In this document: positions 8,758-16,535 of the stretch, piece after piece
How the letters are laid out: every line of letters begins with the position of its first letter
Position numbering within the stretch: position 1 is the first letter of the stretch
Assembly (NCBI GenBank): GCA_035295745.1
Contig: DATGIL010000010.1
Location: forward strand, 1 to 44,339
Source: JAIQFL01 sp035295745
GTDB lineage: Bacteria; Acidobacteriota; Terriglobia; Bryobacterales; Bryobacteraceae
Direction of reading: 5' to 3'
DNA length: 44,339 nt
Position numbers and translations under genes: made by a program
Notes under the pieces: model-generated
What the model was told of the DNA's origin: nothing
Databases searched by the model: none
What the model saw: the letters and a program-made list of their open reading frames with translations, nothing else

Positions 8758-9310
8758 CCCACGACGGTAGTTGAAGTGACCTATGGAAGCATTAAGAACC
8801 AGTTGGCGGGCGGCAATAACGGCGGTCTCGATACGGACGCGTCGGCGAACCGTCTGAAAAGCTTGCCCGGTTTCCCTGAATTGTATCCACAGGCCGGTGT
8901 CGTGAGCTCGTCATATTACGATTACCAGGCCCTGCAGAAGGAAAAGCCGGGGTTTTGGGACGGCGCGTCCGTCAACCTTCCGCCGATCTTCGGCTGGGGC
9001 AGCCTGATCGGAGCCGCGCCTCCGAACCTGCAGTTCCCGGGCTGGTTGAACGTTAACCACACGCAAGATGTCGCGGGCAGCGTGACTAAGATCGTGGGGC
9101 GGCATACGATTAAGGCAGGGGCCTACCTCAACCAACAGTTACAAGGCGCAGAACACGGGCGCCGGCGGCATCGCGAACCTGAGCTTCCAAGGTTACGTGA
9201 ACTTCGGCAACAGCACGACGAACACGCTCGACAGCGGCTTCGGTTACTCGAACGCGGCGCTAGGAATCTTCACGGAGTACCTGCAGGCGTCGAAGTTCAT
9301 CGAAGGCGAC
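8758..9310 (+). pseudogene. Internal fragment of a TonB-dependent receptor gene, frameshifted
   Basis: Residues encoded from 8758 align with positions ~461-639 of the intact receptor at 1084-4743. Matching blocks are TTVVEVTYGSIKNQLAGG, the FPELYPQAGV block, WGSLIGAAPPN, PGWLNVNHTQD and GRHTIKAGAYLN. At ~9131-9135 there is one extra A compared with the intact gene. The original frame is lost there and continues in another frame (NSYKAQNTGAGG, then TTNTLDSGFGYSNAALG). Homology stops near 9310 (SKFIEG). There is no start region, signal peptide, plug or barrel C-terminus, so this is a remnant. Divergence from the intact gene is considerable, so the remnant derives from a different paralogue rather than a recent copy. 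Confidence 0.9.
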
Positions 9311-9648
9311 AGGGATAACACCCTCTCGCCATACCTCAATTTGGCGTAAAAGAGCCGACAAGGCTCGACGATTCTCCTCCGCCTGTCCGTTGTAGACATG
9401 AAGATCTACCAAGTCCGATGTTTGGCTACTGTGGCGGGAATTTGGGTTGCCGCGAGGCGTCAGGGGTCGTGTCACAACTGTCGCGCAAATGAAACGTGCC
9501 TGTCATTTGCCAACGGGCCCGTTTCTCAACTGCAAGAGTCAGTGCGTAAACTCGCAGAAATCGACGCCAACCGTTGGTATAGTGAGTGCAGTTTGCGTCA
9601 GCACAAGCTCTATCCTGATCTCATCCCGGGCCTCCGGGAGAAAGGCAA
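9311..9648. other. Intergenic region after the receptor remnant
   Basis: This stretch follows the abrupt end of receptor homology. A minus-strand open frame at 9260-9475 encodes HVYNGQAEENRRALSALL, which has the look of a fragment of a larger helical protein, but I cannot assign it. A TATAGT hexamer at 9578-9583 could be a -10 for the downstream membrane protein; its -35 is poor. The stretch may be mobile-element debris, which is not shown by any terminal repeat I can see. Confidence 0.4.
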
Positions 9649-11208
9649 TTGATCACCGGGCCTGCTGCGGACGCCGCCCCGTTTGCGCCGTCTACACAGG
9701 ACATCCGTTCTCTGCGCGTCGTCAGGCGTCCCAGTCGTCTGGCGCAATGGCGTATTCCCCTCACCGCCCTCGCACTCCTCCTCGCTTACCTGTTCGTCTA
9801 CCCGGCTCAGATTGAACTCTCGGGCGATCAGACAGCGCAGGTCGTGGCCGCTCGATCGCTGCTTGAGGACGGCACGTATCGAACGTCGCTCCACGATGTG
9901 TACGGTCCGGAAGTACGTATCGAAATCGGGGCGGATTTACGCCATCCGCTGCGATGGTTTCCTCCGGGTTACTCGCTCTTGCTCTTCGGCTTGGCAAAAG
10001 CAGGCCTTTCGATGCCTGCGGCCGCGCTTCTGCTTTACTACCTGCTGAAGGTTCTGTGGGCGGTCACGTGGCTGGCTGTGGGAGTGGCGCTCGGAATCCC
10101 GTTCCGCACCATCGCGTTCTCTGCCGGCTTCCTGTTTTTCCTCACTTACCCTTCCACCACTACAGACTTCTTCGAATCGGTCGCGGCCGGGCTCGTTCTG
10201 CTCATCGCACTGCAGCCGCAAAACAGCCTTCGCCGGGATCTCTTCACCTCGCTGACGATCGCCGCCGGAATTCTGATGCGATATGCCGCGGTGAAGCTAG
10301 CGCTCTTCTATGCGGCTTTTCACCTCTGGCCTCGGACCAGGCGCGTTCCCGCGGTTCGTCTCTTTCTGACACTCGCACCTGCCGCGATTACGTACCTTTT
10401 CTGCACGCGAGTGATCGGCGGAGAGGCGACTCCTTATCACGGGGTGCATAGTGCCGCCCACATCGCGTGGCATCTGCTGCCCAAAGCCGCATACTACGCC
10501 GTGACGGGAGGATGGAGCCCGTCGCAGCCCATCTTGAAAGGGGTGCTGCTGGTTTTCCTGGCAGCGGCGGGAATCGGGTTGTATCGCTCGCTGAAGCTGA
10601 AGGCTCTGCCTGGTTGGATTTGGCTGCTCGCGGCGTGGCAGTGCTTCTGCTGTCTATTTCTGATTGCGGTCCAGCTCCGTTACGCGTCGGTGTACAGTTC
10701 CAGTGAGCCCGCATTCGCGACACCGCGGTACTATACGCTCGCGCAGCCATTGAACACGGCGGCACTACTGGTGCTCGCGCCTCTGGCCTTCCGATCGAAG
10801 CGCAAGGCGCTGACGACCGCCCTTGCCGCCGTGTTGATCTTGTGCGCCGCTGATTGGGCCTCCGCGAACCGGACGTTGCTGCGAAGCTTCGCGCGCGGCA
10901 CGGACGGATTCCTCCGTCCAGCGGATCTGGGCGCCGTATTCCGGCTGCTGGAAGAACGGCATCCCGACGCGATCTTCAATGGCATCGGAGTGTTCCTGTT
11001 CGGAGCAGGCGATCCACGCGTCCTCTACCCTTACAACGTGAGTGGACTGCGCGCCCCGAAGGACTGCCGGATTGCGGTGGTTCGATTTAAGGGTGAAGAC
11101 AGTGCCTTGGTGAACGCTCTGGAGGGCAGGATTGCCCCTTGCGAATTGGACCGCATCGGTACGTTCGAAGTACGCCTCTATCAACTGCCCGTGGGGTTTA
11201 CTCTTTAG
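9649..11208 (+). CDS. Polytopic membrane protein, GT-C (ArnT/PMT-like) glycosyltransferase family
   Basis: The 519-residue product probably uses a TTG start at 9649, preceded by GGGAGAAAGG. After a ~35-residue cytoplasmic tail the first membrane helix (IPLTALALLLAYLFV) leads into a periplasmic loop with IELSGDQTAQVVAARSLLED. That acidic motif in the first loop is typical of GT-C enzymes of the dolichyl/undecaprenyl-phosphate-sugar transferase type. About nine to ten further hydrophobic helices follow, then a ~110-residue soluble C-terminal segment. The family transfers a sugar from a polyprenyl-phosphate donor to lipid or protein in the periplasm. The specific substrate is unknown and no glycan operon surrounds it. 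Its end overlaps the convergent small gene by 11 bp. Confidence 0.72.
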   Translation: MITGPAADAAPFAPSTQDIRSLRVVRRPSRLAQWRIPLTALALLLAYLFVYPAQIELSGDQTAQVVAARSLLEDGTYRTSLHDVYGPEVRIEIGADLRHPLRWFPPGYSLLLFGLAKAGLSMPAAALLLYYLLKVLWAVTWLAVGVALGIPFRTIAFSAGFLFFLTYPSTTTDFFESVAAGLVLLIALQPQNSLRRDLFTSLTIAAGILMRYAAVKLALFYAAFHLWPRTRRVPAVRLFLTLAPAAITYLFCTRVIGGEATPYHGVHSAAHIAWHLLPKAAYYAVTGGWSPSQPILKGVLLVFLAAAGIGLYRSLKLKALPGWIWLLAAWQCFCCLFLIAVQLRYASVYSSSEPAFATPRYYTLAQPLNTAALLVLAPLAFRSKRKALTTALAAVLILCAADWASANRTLLRSFARGTDGFLRPADLGAVFRLLEERHPDAIFNGIGVFLFGAGDPRVLYPYNVSGLRAPKDCRIAVVRFKGEDSALVNALEGRIAPCELDRIGTFEVRLYQLPVGFTL

Positions 11209-11440
11209 CAGTTTGGGCGTTCTGGTTTGGATCCGGCCGCGGCCGCAGCACCTCCCGATAGATCGCTACAGCGGCCCGCAACTGTGCATTGTCGTCGCGG
11301 AGGCGCTGATTCTCCTCGATCAATTCCTTGATCATCCGGAGAAGCCGCGCCCGGTCGTCGCGCGACCGCCCATTGATTTTGGCGGAGGGCTCTTCGCCAC
11401 TTCCCGAACCCGCCCGGATGTAGTGCACGTTATCCGCCAT
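11198..11440 (-). CDS. Small coiled-coil protein
   Basis: This 80-residue frame ends the minus-strand cluster. The ATG at 11440 gives MADNVHYIRAG and a flexible Gly/Ser-rich start, then a charged helix at ~27-66 (RLLRMIKELIEENQRLRDD, then NAQLRAAVAI) with leucines in heptad spacing, predicted to form a coiled coil. A longer in-frame extension upstream lies antiparallel over the Usp gene and looks like a shadow. The gene lies 92 bp downstream of the KdpD-like pair on the same strand and could be cotranscribed. I do not recognise a family. It could be a dimerising adaptor, which is speculation. Confidence 0.6.
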   Translation of the reverse strand: MADNVHYIRAGSGSGEEPSAKINGRSRDDRARLLRMIKELIEENQRLRDDNAQLRAAVAIYREVLRPRPDPNQNAQTAKE

Positions 11441-11532
11441 GCACGATTGATTTTGAAACCGAACGGCTCCCGACGCGTTGATCCAGGTCAACAATCGGGC
11501 GAATGTTACAAATTGTTCCAGCCAGCAAGCGC

Positions 11533-12603
11533 TCAACGCCGCCGTTCGGCCACGATGGTGACTTGAATATCGCGAGTCTGGCGCACTACCTGATGCACGA
11601 TCGTCTCGGAAAAGCGTTGCCACCATGGCCGCGGCATTGACCTGCCCATGAAGATCTGGGTCACTCTTTGCGCCCGTGCAAAGTCCGCGATGGCGCGCGC
11701 GACATCGCTTCCCTCCAGCAGATGCGCGGCGATCCGCAGATTGCGCGCGAAGCTCATGTGCCGCTCCACCGCTTCGCGTCCCTGGGGCGTAGATGAGACA
11801 TGGATGGCGAGGCAATCTGCCTGCAGGTAGTCGGCGACGCGCTTGCCCCGGCGAATCAATACGGCGGAGGAGGGACTGCCCGTGAGGCAGATGAGGATTC
11901 GCTCCTTGCGGCCGTCGGGGTGGCTGCCGACGGGTCCGGGCGCGGCGTCCAGTTTTTCTTCCACTTCGTGGGCGGTGTGACGCATCGCCATCTCGCGGAG
12001 CGCCGTGAGGTTGCCCTCGGTGAAGAAGTTCACCAGTGCGCGCTGTGCCTTCTCCTGTGGGTAGACCACGCCGCGCTCCAGACGATTGCGCAGAGCGCGC
12101 GGCGTGAGGTCGATCAGAACCACCTCGTCGGCCTCGTCCACCACCCAGTCCGGCACGGTTTCGCGGACGCGCACACCGGTGGAGTGCCACACCTGATCGT
12201 TCAGACTCTCCAGGTGCTGCACGTTCATGGTGGTCAGCACGTCGATCCCCGCCTCGAGCAGAACGTGGACATCCTGCCAGCGCTTCAAACGTTTGGATCC
12301 GGGCACGTTGGTATGCGCGAATTCATCCACCAGAGCCACGGCCGGCTTGCGTTGCAGGACGGCGTCGGCGTCCATTTCCTCAAAGGGCGTGCCGGCATAG
12401 ACTAGGGTTTGGCGGGGGATGGTCTCCAGGCCCTCCGTCTTGGCGATGGTTTCCTGGCGGCCGTGCGGCTCGAAGTATGCGATGACAATATCGATGCCCT
12501 TTTGGCGCATAGCGAGCGCTTCTTCGAGCATGCGGTAGGTCTTACCGACGCCCGCCGCGTACCCCAGATAGATTCTCAGCCTGCCCCGGCCGGCGCTGCT
12601 CAC
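11533..12603 (-). CDS. KdpD N-terminal sensor domain plus Usp domain, without histidine kinase (intact nucleotide-binding motifs)
   Basis: The 356-residue protein matches the cytoplasmic N-terminus of the potassium sensor KdpD. It has a Walker A (GYAAGVGKT, K21-T22), a Walker B (ALVDEFAHTNVPGS, D93-E94) and KRWQDVHVLLEAGIDV followed by TTMNVQHLESLND. A universal-stress-like domain follows at ~235-355 (ERILICLTGSPSSAVLIRRG, then TQIFMGRSMPRPWW). The four membrane helices, GAF and HisKA/HATPase parts of full-length KdpD (~890 residues) are absent. In full-length KdpD the N-terminal domain controls kinase/phosphatase output, and in Staphylococcus the Usp domain binds c-di-AMP. The gene overlaps the upstream paralogue by 4 bp (ATGA), so they are translationally coupled. 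No kdpFABC or kdpE is in the window. Confidence 0.88.
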   Translation of the reverse strand: MSSAGRGRLRIYLGYAAGVGKTYRMLEEALAMRQKGIDIVIAYFEPHGRQETIAKTEGLETIPRQTLVYAGTPFEEMDADAVLQRKPAVALVDEFAHTNVPGSKRLKRWQDVHVLLEAGIDVLTTMNVQHLESLNDQVWHSTGVRVRETVPDWVVDEADEVVLIDLTPRALRNRLERGVVYPQEKAQRALVNFFTEGNLTALREMAMRHTAHEVEEKLDAAPGPVGSHPDGRKERILICLTGSPSSAVLIRRGKRVADYLQADCLAIHVSSTPQGREAVERHMSFARNLRIAAHLLEGSDVARAIADFARAQRVTQIFMGRSMPRPWWQRFSETIVHQVVRQTRDIQVTIVAERRR

Positions 12604-13703
12604 GATTCCCCCGGATGCGGGAACAGACGCACATCGAAGTGGTCGGCGGCATCGATCAGGCGGTCAATCGGACTCCGCCCCAACCAGCCACGGTCGCGGA
12701 GCGAATGGCCCACGAAGAGTTGCGTGATGCGCTGTTCGCGTGCGAACTGGAGAATCGCATCGACGAAGTCCGTGCCTTTGAGGCAGTGGATCTCAGCGCC
12801 CAATTCTCGCGCCAGCGTAAGGTGAGACTCCAGATTCTGGCGGTCTTTGGCGTTCAGGTGATCCTGCTGCACATAAGCGGCGAGCAGCGCGCCGTGGAAG
12901 CGCGCCGAGTTGCGCTGTCCGCTGCGAAGCATATCGGCCGCGTTACTGCGCGGGGTGAGGCAGACGAGGATGCGCTCCTGGGCGCCCCATCCGGCGGCGA
13001 TACCGTGGGCATCGATGTATTCCTGGAGTTGCCGCTCCACAACGTCGGCCGCCAGCAAGAGTGCTAGTTCGCGGAGTTCCGCGAGGCGGCGCGAATCGGG
13101 CATGCTGCCATCCGGGAGGCGGTCGAGAAGTGCATCCGGCGGGGCATCGACGATTTCGATTTCGTCGGCTTCGCGAAGAAACTCTTCCGGGACGCTGTAG
13201 GCGGAACGTTTTCCGGTGATGCGTTCCACCTTGTCCTGCTGCTCCTTGATGTGCTGCACATTGACAGCGGTGAGGATCCCGATCCCGCGATTGAGGAGTT
13301 CCCGCACGTCCTGCCAGCGTTGGGGATTTCGGCTTCCGGGAGGATTGTCGTATGCCAGCCCGTCGATGAGGCAGATCTCGGGATGCCGGCGGAACAGCGC
13401 GGTGAGGTCGATCACCTCGTAGTCGCGTCCTGCATGGCGCGTGCTGATGGGCGGGACGGTCTCCAGGCGCGCCAGAATCTCCTGGATATCGGGCGTGACC
13501 TTGCTTTGCATCGCGCCCACCACCACGTCCTGGCCGCGCTGTTTGCGGCGGCGGCCTTCGTCATACATCCGAAATGATTTGCCTACGCGGGAGGCATAGC
13601 CCAGAAAAACCTTGAGGCGTCCGCGCCGTTCGCGCTGCTCTCCCGCTTCGACGCGGCGTAGCAGCTCTTCGGGATCGGGCCGGCGGTCCACTCGGCTGGG
13701 CAC
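12600..13703 (-). CDS. KdpD N-terminal sensor domain plus Usp domain, without histidine kinase (altered Walker motifs)
   Basis: The 367-residue paralogue of the next gene has the same two-part layout. Walker A is GYASRVGKS (K42-S43). Walker B reads LIDGLAYDNPPGS: D113 is kept, but the following Glu of the family is Gly114 and the conserved His is Tyr. The Usp part lies at ~240-365 (ERILVCLTPRSNAADMLRSG, then TQLFVGHSLRDRGW). No transmembrane or kinase region follows. The intact partner is encoded directly downstream with a 4-bp overlap, so a hetero-oligomer of one active and one altered subunit is plausible. Its 5' neighbour is divergent, about 180 bp away, so the operon promoter must lie within 13704-13882. 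Confidence 0.88.
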   Translation of the reverse strand: MPSRVDRRPDPEELLRRVEAGEQRERRGRLKVFLGYASRVGKSFRMYDEGRRRKQRGQDVVVGAMQSKVTPDIQEILARLETVPPISTRHAGRDYEVIDLTALFRRHPEICLIDGLAYDNPPGSRNPQRWQDVRELLNRGIGILTAVNVQHIKEQQDKVERITGKRSAYSVPEEFLREADEIEIVDAPPDALLDRLPDGSMPDSRRLAELRELALLLAADVVERQLQEYIDAHGIAAGWGAQERILVCLTPRSNAADMLRSGQRNSARFHGALLAAYVQQDHLNAKDRQNLESHLTLARELGAEIHCLKGTDFVDAILQFAREQRITQLFVGHSLRDRGWLGRSPIDRLIDAADHFDVRLFPHPGES

Positions 13704-13882
13704 TCACCCAGGATAAACCGGGTATGGGCGGGAGAACACGTTTCCGCGGGAACAAAGAACCGGAAAATGCCATACTTCGCACGTCAACCCTTCCCCCGCC
13801 CCTCTCGACTTGTGCGAGAATGAATGATCGTTAATTTTGAGGGGCCAACCGCGGATTGCCGCATGGCCGGGAAGGCTTGTCT

Positions 13883-14191
13883 GTGAGCTACCAAGCCGAG
13901 ACGCCGTTCGATAGTATCGAGGGCTCGCATGAGTATGTGGCGCTGTTGGCCGAAGCTCTCGATGAAGCACGCCGCGACGTGGAGGCTGAAGTTGCATCCG
14001 CTGAACGCGAGGGTGCCGACCGCCGTAAAGAAGCGCTTCTCCTGGTTTCCTTCAATCTCGCCAAGCTCAATCTACACGTCACCACTAGCCGGCGCATCTT
14101 AAATGACCTCCGTACACTGCGGCGGTTGTTGCTGGCGGAACGCGGTCTTCCGGCGGGAGAGACCAAAAATGTCGCAGCCCGAGGCGACTGA
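13883..14191 (+). CDS. Small hypothetical helical protein
   Basis: This 102-residue product starts at GTG 13883, seven bases after GGGAAGG. A TTG at 13856 in the same frame has no such site. The sequence is helical and charged, with SHEYVALLAEALDEARRDVE and LLVSFNLAKLNLHVTTSRR. It looks like a four-helix or two-helix soluble protein without signal peptide or membrane helix. I recognise no domain. It is divergent from the KdpD-like pair, so the two units may share a control region of ~180 bp. Confidence 0.65.
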   Translation: MSYQAETPFDSIEGSHEYVALLAEALDEARRDVEAEVASAEREGADRRKEALLLVSFNLAKLNLHVTTSRRILNDLRTLRRLLLAERGLPAGETKNVAARGD

Positions 14192-14364
14192 GTAACCACG
14201 GTCTGAGGGGTAAGCCTCTTTCAACCCCGGAAGACCGTCTGGAATTTCGGCACGGATCTCGAGGGTGGCAACACCTGCAGACGGTGTAGTTTCCCCTCCG
14301 GGGGTGTTCTTGTCGACCCACTCCAACCTTCGCCCAGGCGCCACACCAAAATCACCGATGAGGC

Positions 14365-14390
14365 AAAAAGTCCCATCCAATGGGGCTTTT
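14365..14390. terminator. Hairpin terminator candidate
   Basis: AGTCCCAT (14369-14376) pairs with ATGGGGCT (14380-14387) around a CCA loop with one G-U pair. It is flanked by AAAAA and TTTT, so it could act in either direction. It separates the small helical-protein gene from the CarD promoter. The rest of the 306-bp gap (14192-14497) holds other GC-rich hairpins but no gene I can support. Confidence 0.6.
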
Positions 14391-14405
14391 CGCGCCATTC
14401 CCCTC

Positions 14406-14434
14406 TTGACACTTAACGTTGGCAAGCGTACTAT
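14406..14434 (+). promoter_or_regulatory. Strong sigma70-type promoter for the CarD-family gene
   Basis: A perfect TTGACA at 14406-14411 is followed by a 17-bp spacer and TACTAT at 14429-14434. This is the best promoter match in the window. It lies 64 bp before the preferred ATG of the CarD-family gene, giving a leader of about 55 nt. The preceding hairpin terminator insulates it from upstream transcription. Confidence 0.75.
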
Positions 14435-14497
14435 TCAAGAGTTGCTGGGAACATTCGGTAATAACACTTGACAGCGGTGGTTTGTGGGGGACCCCGT

Positions 14498-15007
14498 ATG
14501 ACTTTTCAGATCGGTGACAAAGTCGTGTATCCCAACCAGGGCGTTGGGACTATCGAGAACATCAGCACTCGGACCTTCGGTTCCAACTTCGAAAAATTCT
14601 ATCTCCTGCGCTTTGGGTGCAATAGCATGACCGTGCTCGTCCCATTTTCCAATGTGGCGAACATCGGTCTGCGCAGAGTAACGAAAGATCGCGAGATCTC
14701 AAGGATCTTGTCGTATCTTTCGAACGGTACCTGTTCCGTCAATCCGGATTGGAAGGTACGGTACAAAGAGAACTCCGAAAAGATGCAGAGCGGCGACCTG
14801 TTGAAGGCTGCCGAAGTGCTCAAGGGACTTCTCCAGATCCATGTGGACAAAGCGCTTTCTTTCCGCGAGAAGAAGATGCTGGATCGCGCGCGCCACATGC
14901 TGGTTTCGGAAATCTCGATTTCGCGGAGTGTTTCTGACGTCCACGCGGTTGCGATGCTGCAGCGCTCCGTGGGCAAGGCGGGTCTTGCGCTTCCTGCCGC
15001 AGGCTGA
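14498..15007 (+). CDS. CarD/CdnL-family RNA-polymerase-binding transcription regulator
   Basis: With the ATG at 14498 (after TGTGGGGG) the product has 169 residues and begins MTFQIGDKVVYPNQGVGTI, the diagnostic start of the CarD RNAP-interacting Tudor-like domain. An upstream in-frame start would add ten residues of poor quality. The N-terminal ~60 residues bind the RNAP beta subunit and the helical C-terminal part (SNGTCSVNPDWKVRYKEN, then FREKKMLDRARHMLVSEIS) contacts promoter DNA. In mycobacteria and myxobacteria such proteins stabilise open complexes at rRNA and other housekeeping promoters. The gene has its own strong promoter and lies tail-to-tail with the transporter, with a 9-bp gap. 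Confidence 0.93.
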   Translation: MTFQIGDKVVYPNQGVGTIENISTRTFGSNFEKFYLLRFGCNSMTVLVPFSNVANIGLRRVTKDREISRILSYLSNGTCSVNPDWKVRYKENSEKMQSGDLLKAAEVLKGLLQIHVDKALSFREKKMLDRARHMLVSEISISRSVSDVHAVAMLQRSVGKAGLALPAAG

Positions 15008-15016
15008 AAAGCGCGT

Positions 15017-16459
15017 CTACCAGATCCCGATCAGCTTCCACCAGGCTGGGCCCAGGCCCAGCCATATCACCAGATTAATCAGCGAAACCCAGAATCCGAT
15101 TCGCCACCAGTCGCCCTGCCTGACGTAGCCCGCGCCAAAATAGACTGGAGCGGAACCGGTGCCGTAATGTGTCATGGCAGCATTCAGGTTTGAGAAATAG
15201 GCCAATAGCAGCGCCGCCATCATCGGCGGCACATGGGCGGCCAGCATCGCGGTGAGGAATCCAGGATAGAGCGCGGTGACGTGTGCCGTCATGCTGGCGA
15301 AGCTGTAGTGGATATAACAATAAGATACGACGAGCGCCACTAAGACCATCCCCCAGGGCCATCCATTCAACGCGCCAAAGAGCTTTCCCGAGAGGATCTT
15401 GATCACGCCGGTTTCGTTCAGTTGGTCGGCCATCATCACCAGCGGGGCGAACCAGATGAGTGCATCCCAGGCGCGCTGTTCGCCGAGGAGATCGTCCCAG
15501 GTAATGACCCGAGCCAACAGGATCGCCGACAAGCCCGCCAGCGCGACGAAGGTATTGGAGATACCGTGCCATGGCGAGGTGACCCATCCGCCCATCACCC
15601 CGAGCATGATGGCGAGCAGCCATCTTTCCTCGCGGCTCAACGGGCCCATGCGGGCGAGTTCCGCGCGCGCCAGTTCACGTGCCGGAGCCGTCTCGCGGAT
15701 CTCAGGCTTTACCCAGCGGTACAGAAGCCACGGCACGATGCTCAGCGTCAGCATTCCGGGCACGATGGAGCCCGACAGCCAGCGCAACCAGGTGATCTCG
15801 ACGTGCCCAATGCGGGAGGCAAACTCCGCGATCAGGGGGTTGGCGGCCATCCCGGTGAGAAACATCGCCGAAGCCGTGTAAGTGGTGTGGAACGATACCA
15901 ACACCAGAAACGAGCCCATTTTTTTCGCGGTCGGGCCGGGTTCGGAGCCGAATGCCGTGGCGACGCTCCGCGTAATCGGGAAAACCACGCCTCCGCCGCG
16001 CGCGGTGTCGGAGGGGATAAACGGCGCCAGCACCAGGTCGGCCGCGGCGATGGAGTAGCCCAGCGTCAGCGGCGTGCGGGCGAAGCGCTCGATGAAAAGG
16101 TAGCCGACCCGAGTGCCGAAGCCGGTAGCGGTCACCGCTTTGGCGAAGAGAAATGCCGTGAAGACGAGCCAGATGGTGAGATTACTGAAGCCGGAGAGGA
16201 CTTTCGCGGGAGGGAGCGTGTGGGTGAGCGCCAGCAGCGTCATCGCCAGGATGACGGTGACGCCCATCCGCACCGGTTGCGCGACCAGCGCGATGATCGT
16301 TGCCACGAAGATGCCGACCAACTTAGCCTGATCGTGGGTCAGGCCGGGGAGTGGGAGGAAATAGAGGAGCAGGCCGGGGACGAGCACTACGACCCATCGC
16401 CATCCCTCCGGTGGACGGGCTGTGCGGATTCGGGTCGCCGGCGGGAGCGTGGTGGCCAA
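15017..16459 (-). CDS. DASS-family (SLC13/DiT1-like) dicarboxylate or anion transporter
   Basis: The 480-residue protein has roughly 12-14 hydrophobic segments and matches the divalent anion:sodium symporter family, closest in style to the plant-plastid 2-oxoglutarate/malate translocator group. The two family signature loops are visible: APFIPSDTARGGGVVFPI in the first half and YFSNLNAAMTHYGTGSAPV in the second. In characterised relatives these hairpins hold Ser-Asn-Thr triplets that bind carboxylate and sodium; here the first reads Ser-Asp-Thr. Such proteins move C4/C5 dicarboxylates or related anions across the inner membrane. The promoter must lie in the 76-bp divergent gap shared with the peptidase gene. 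Confidence 0.88.
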   Translation of the reverse strand: MATTLPPATRIRTARPPEGWRWVVVLVPGLLLYFLPLPGLTHDQAKLVGIFVATIIALVAQPVRMGVTVILAMTLLALTHTLPPAKVLSGFSNLTIWLVFTAFLFAKAVTATGFGTRVGYLFIERFARTPLTLGYSIAAADLVLAPFIPSDTARGGGVVFPITRSVATAFGSEPGPTAKKMGSFLVLVSFHTTYTASAMFLTGMAANPLIAEFASRIGHVEITWLRWLSGSIVPGMLTLSIVPWLLYRWVKPEIRETAPARELARAELARMGPLSREERWLLAIMLGVMGGWVTSPWHGISNTFVALAGLSAILLARVITWDDLLGEQRAWDALIWFAPLVMMADQLNETGVIKILSGKLFGALNGWPWGMVLVALVVSYCYIHYSFASMTAHVTALYPGFLTAMLAAHVPPMMAALLLAYFSNLNAAMTHYGTGSAPVYFGAGYVRQGDWWRIGFWVSLINLVIWLGLGPAWWKLIGIW

Positions 16460-16535
16460 GAGTCAATGCTACCAAGGACGGCAGCCGTCGTGGCCTTCCC
16501 GGAATCGGCTCCCGCCGTACGCTATAGTCGAAGAT

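Noticed and set aside
9260..9475. Possible transposase or integrase fragment on the minus strand
   Set aside because: The 71-codon frame looks a little like a helical protein but matches no transposase motif I can name, and no terminal inverted repeats or target duplication are visible.
11441..12190. N-terminal extension of the small coiled-coil frame to 330 codons
   Set aside because: The extension overlaps the KdpD-like/Usp gene in another frame on the same strand and reads as Arg/Gly/Ser-rich noise; only the last 80 codons look like protein.
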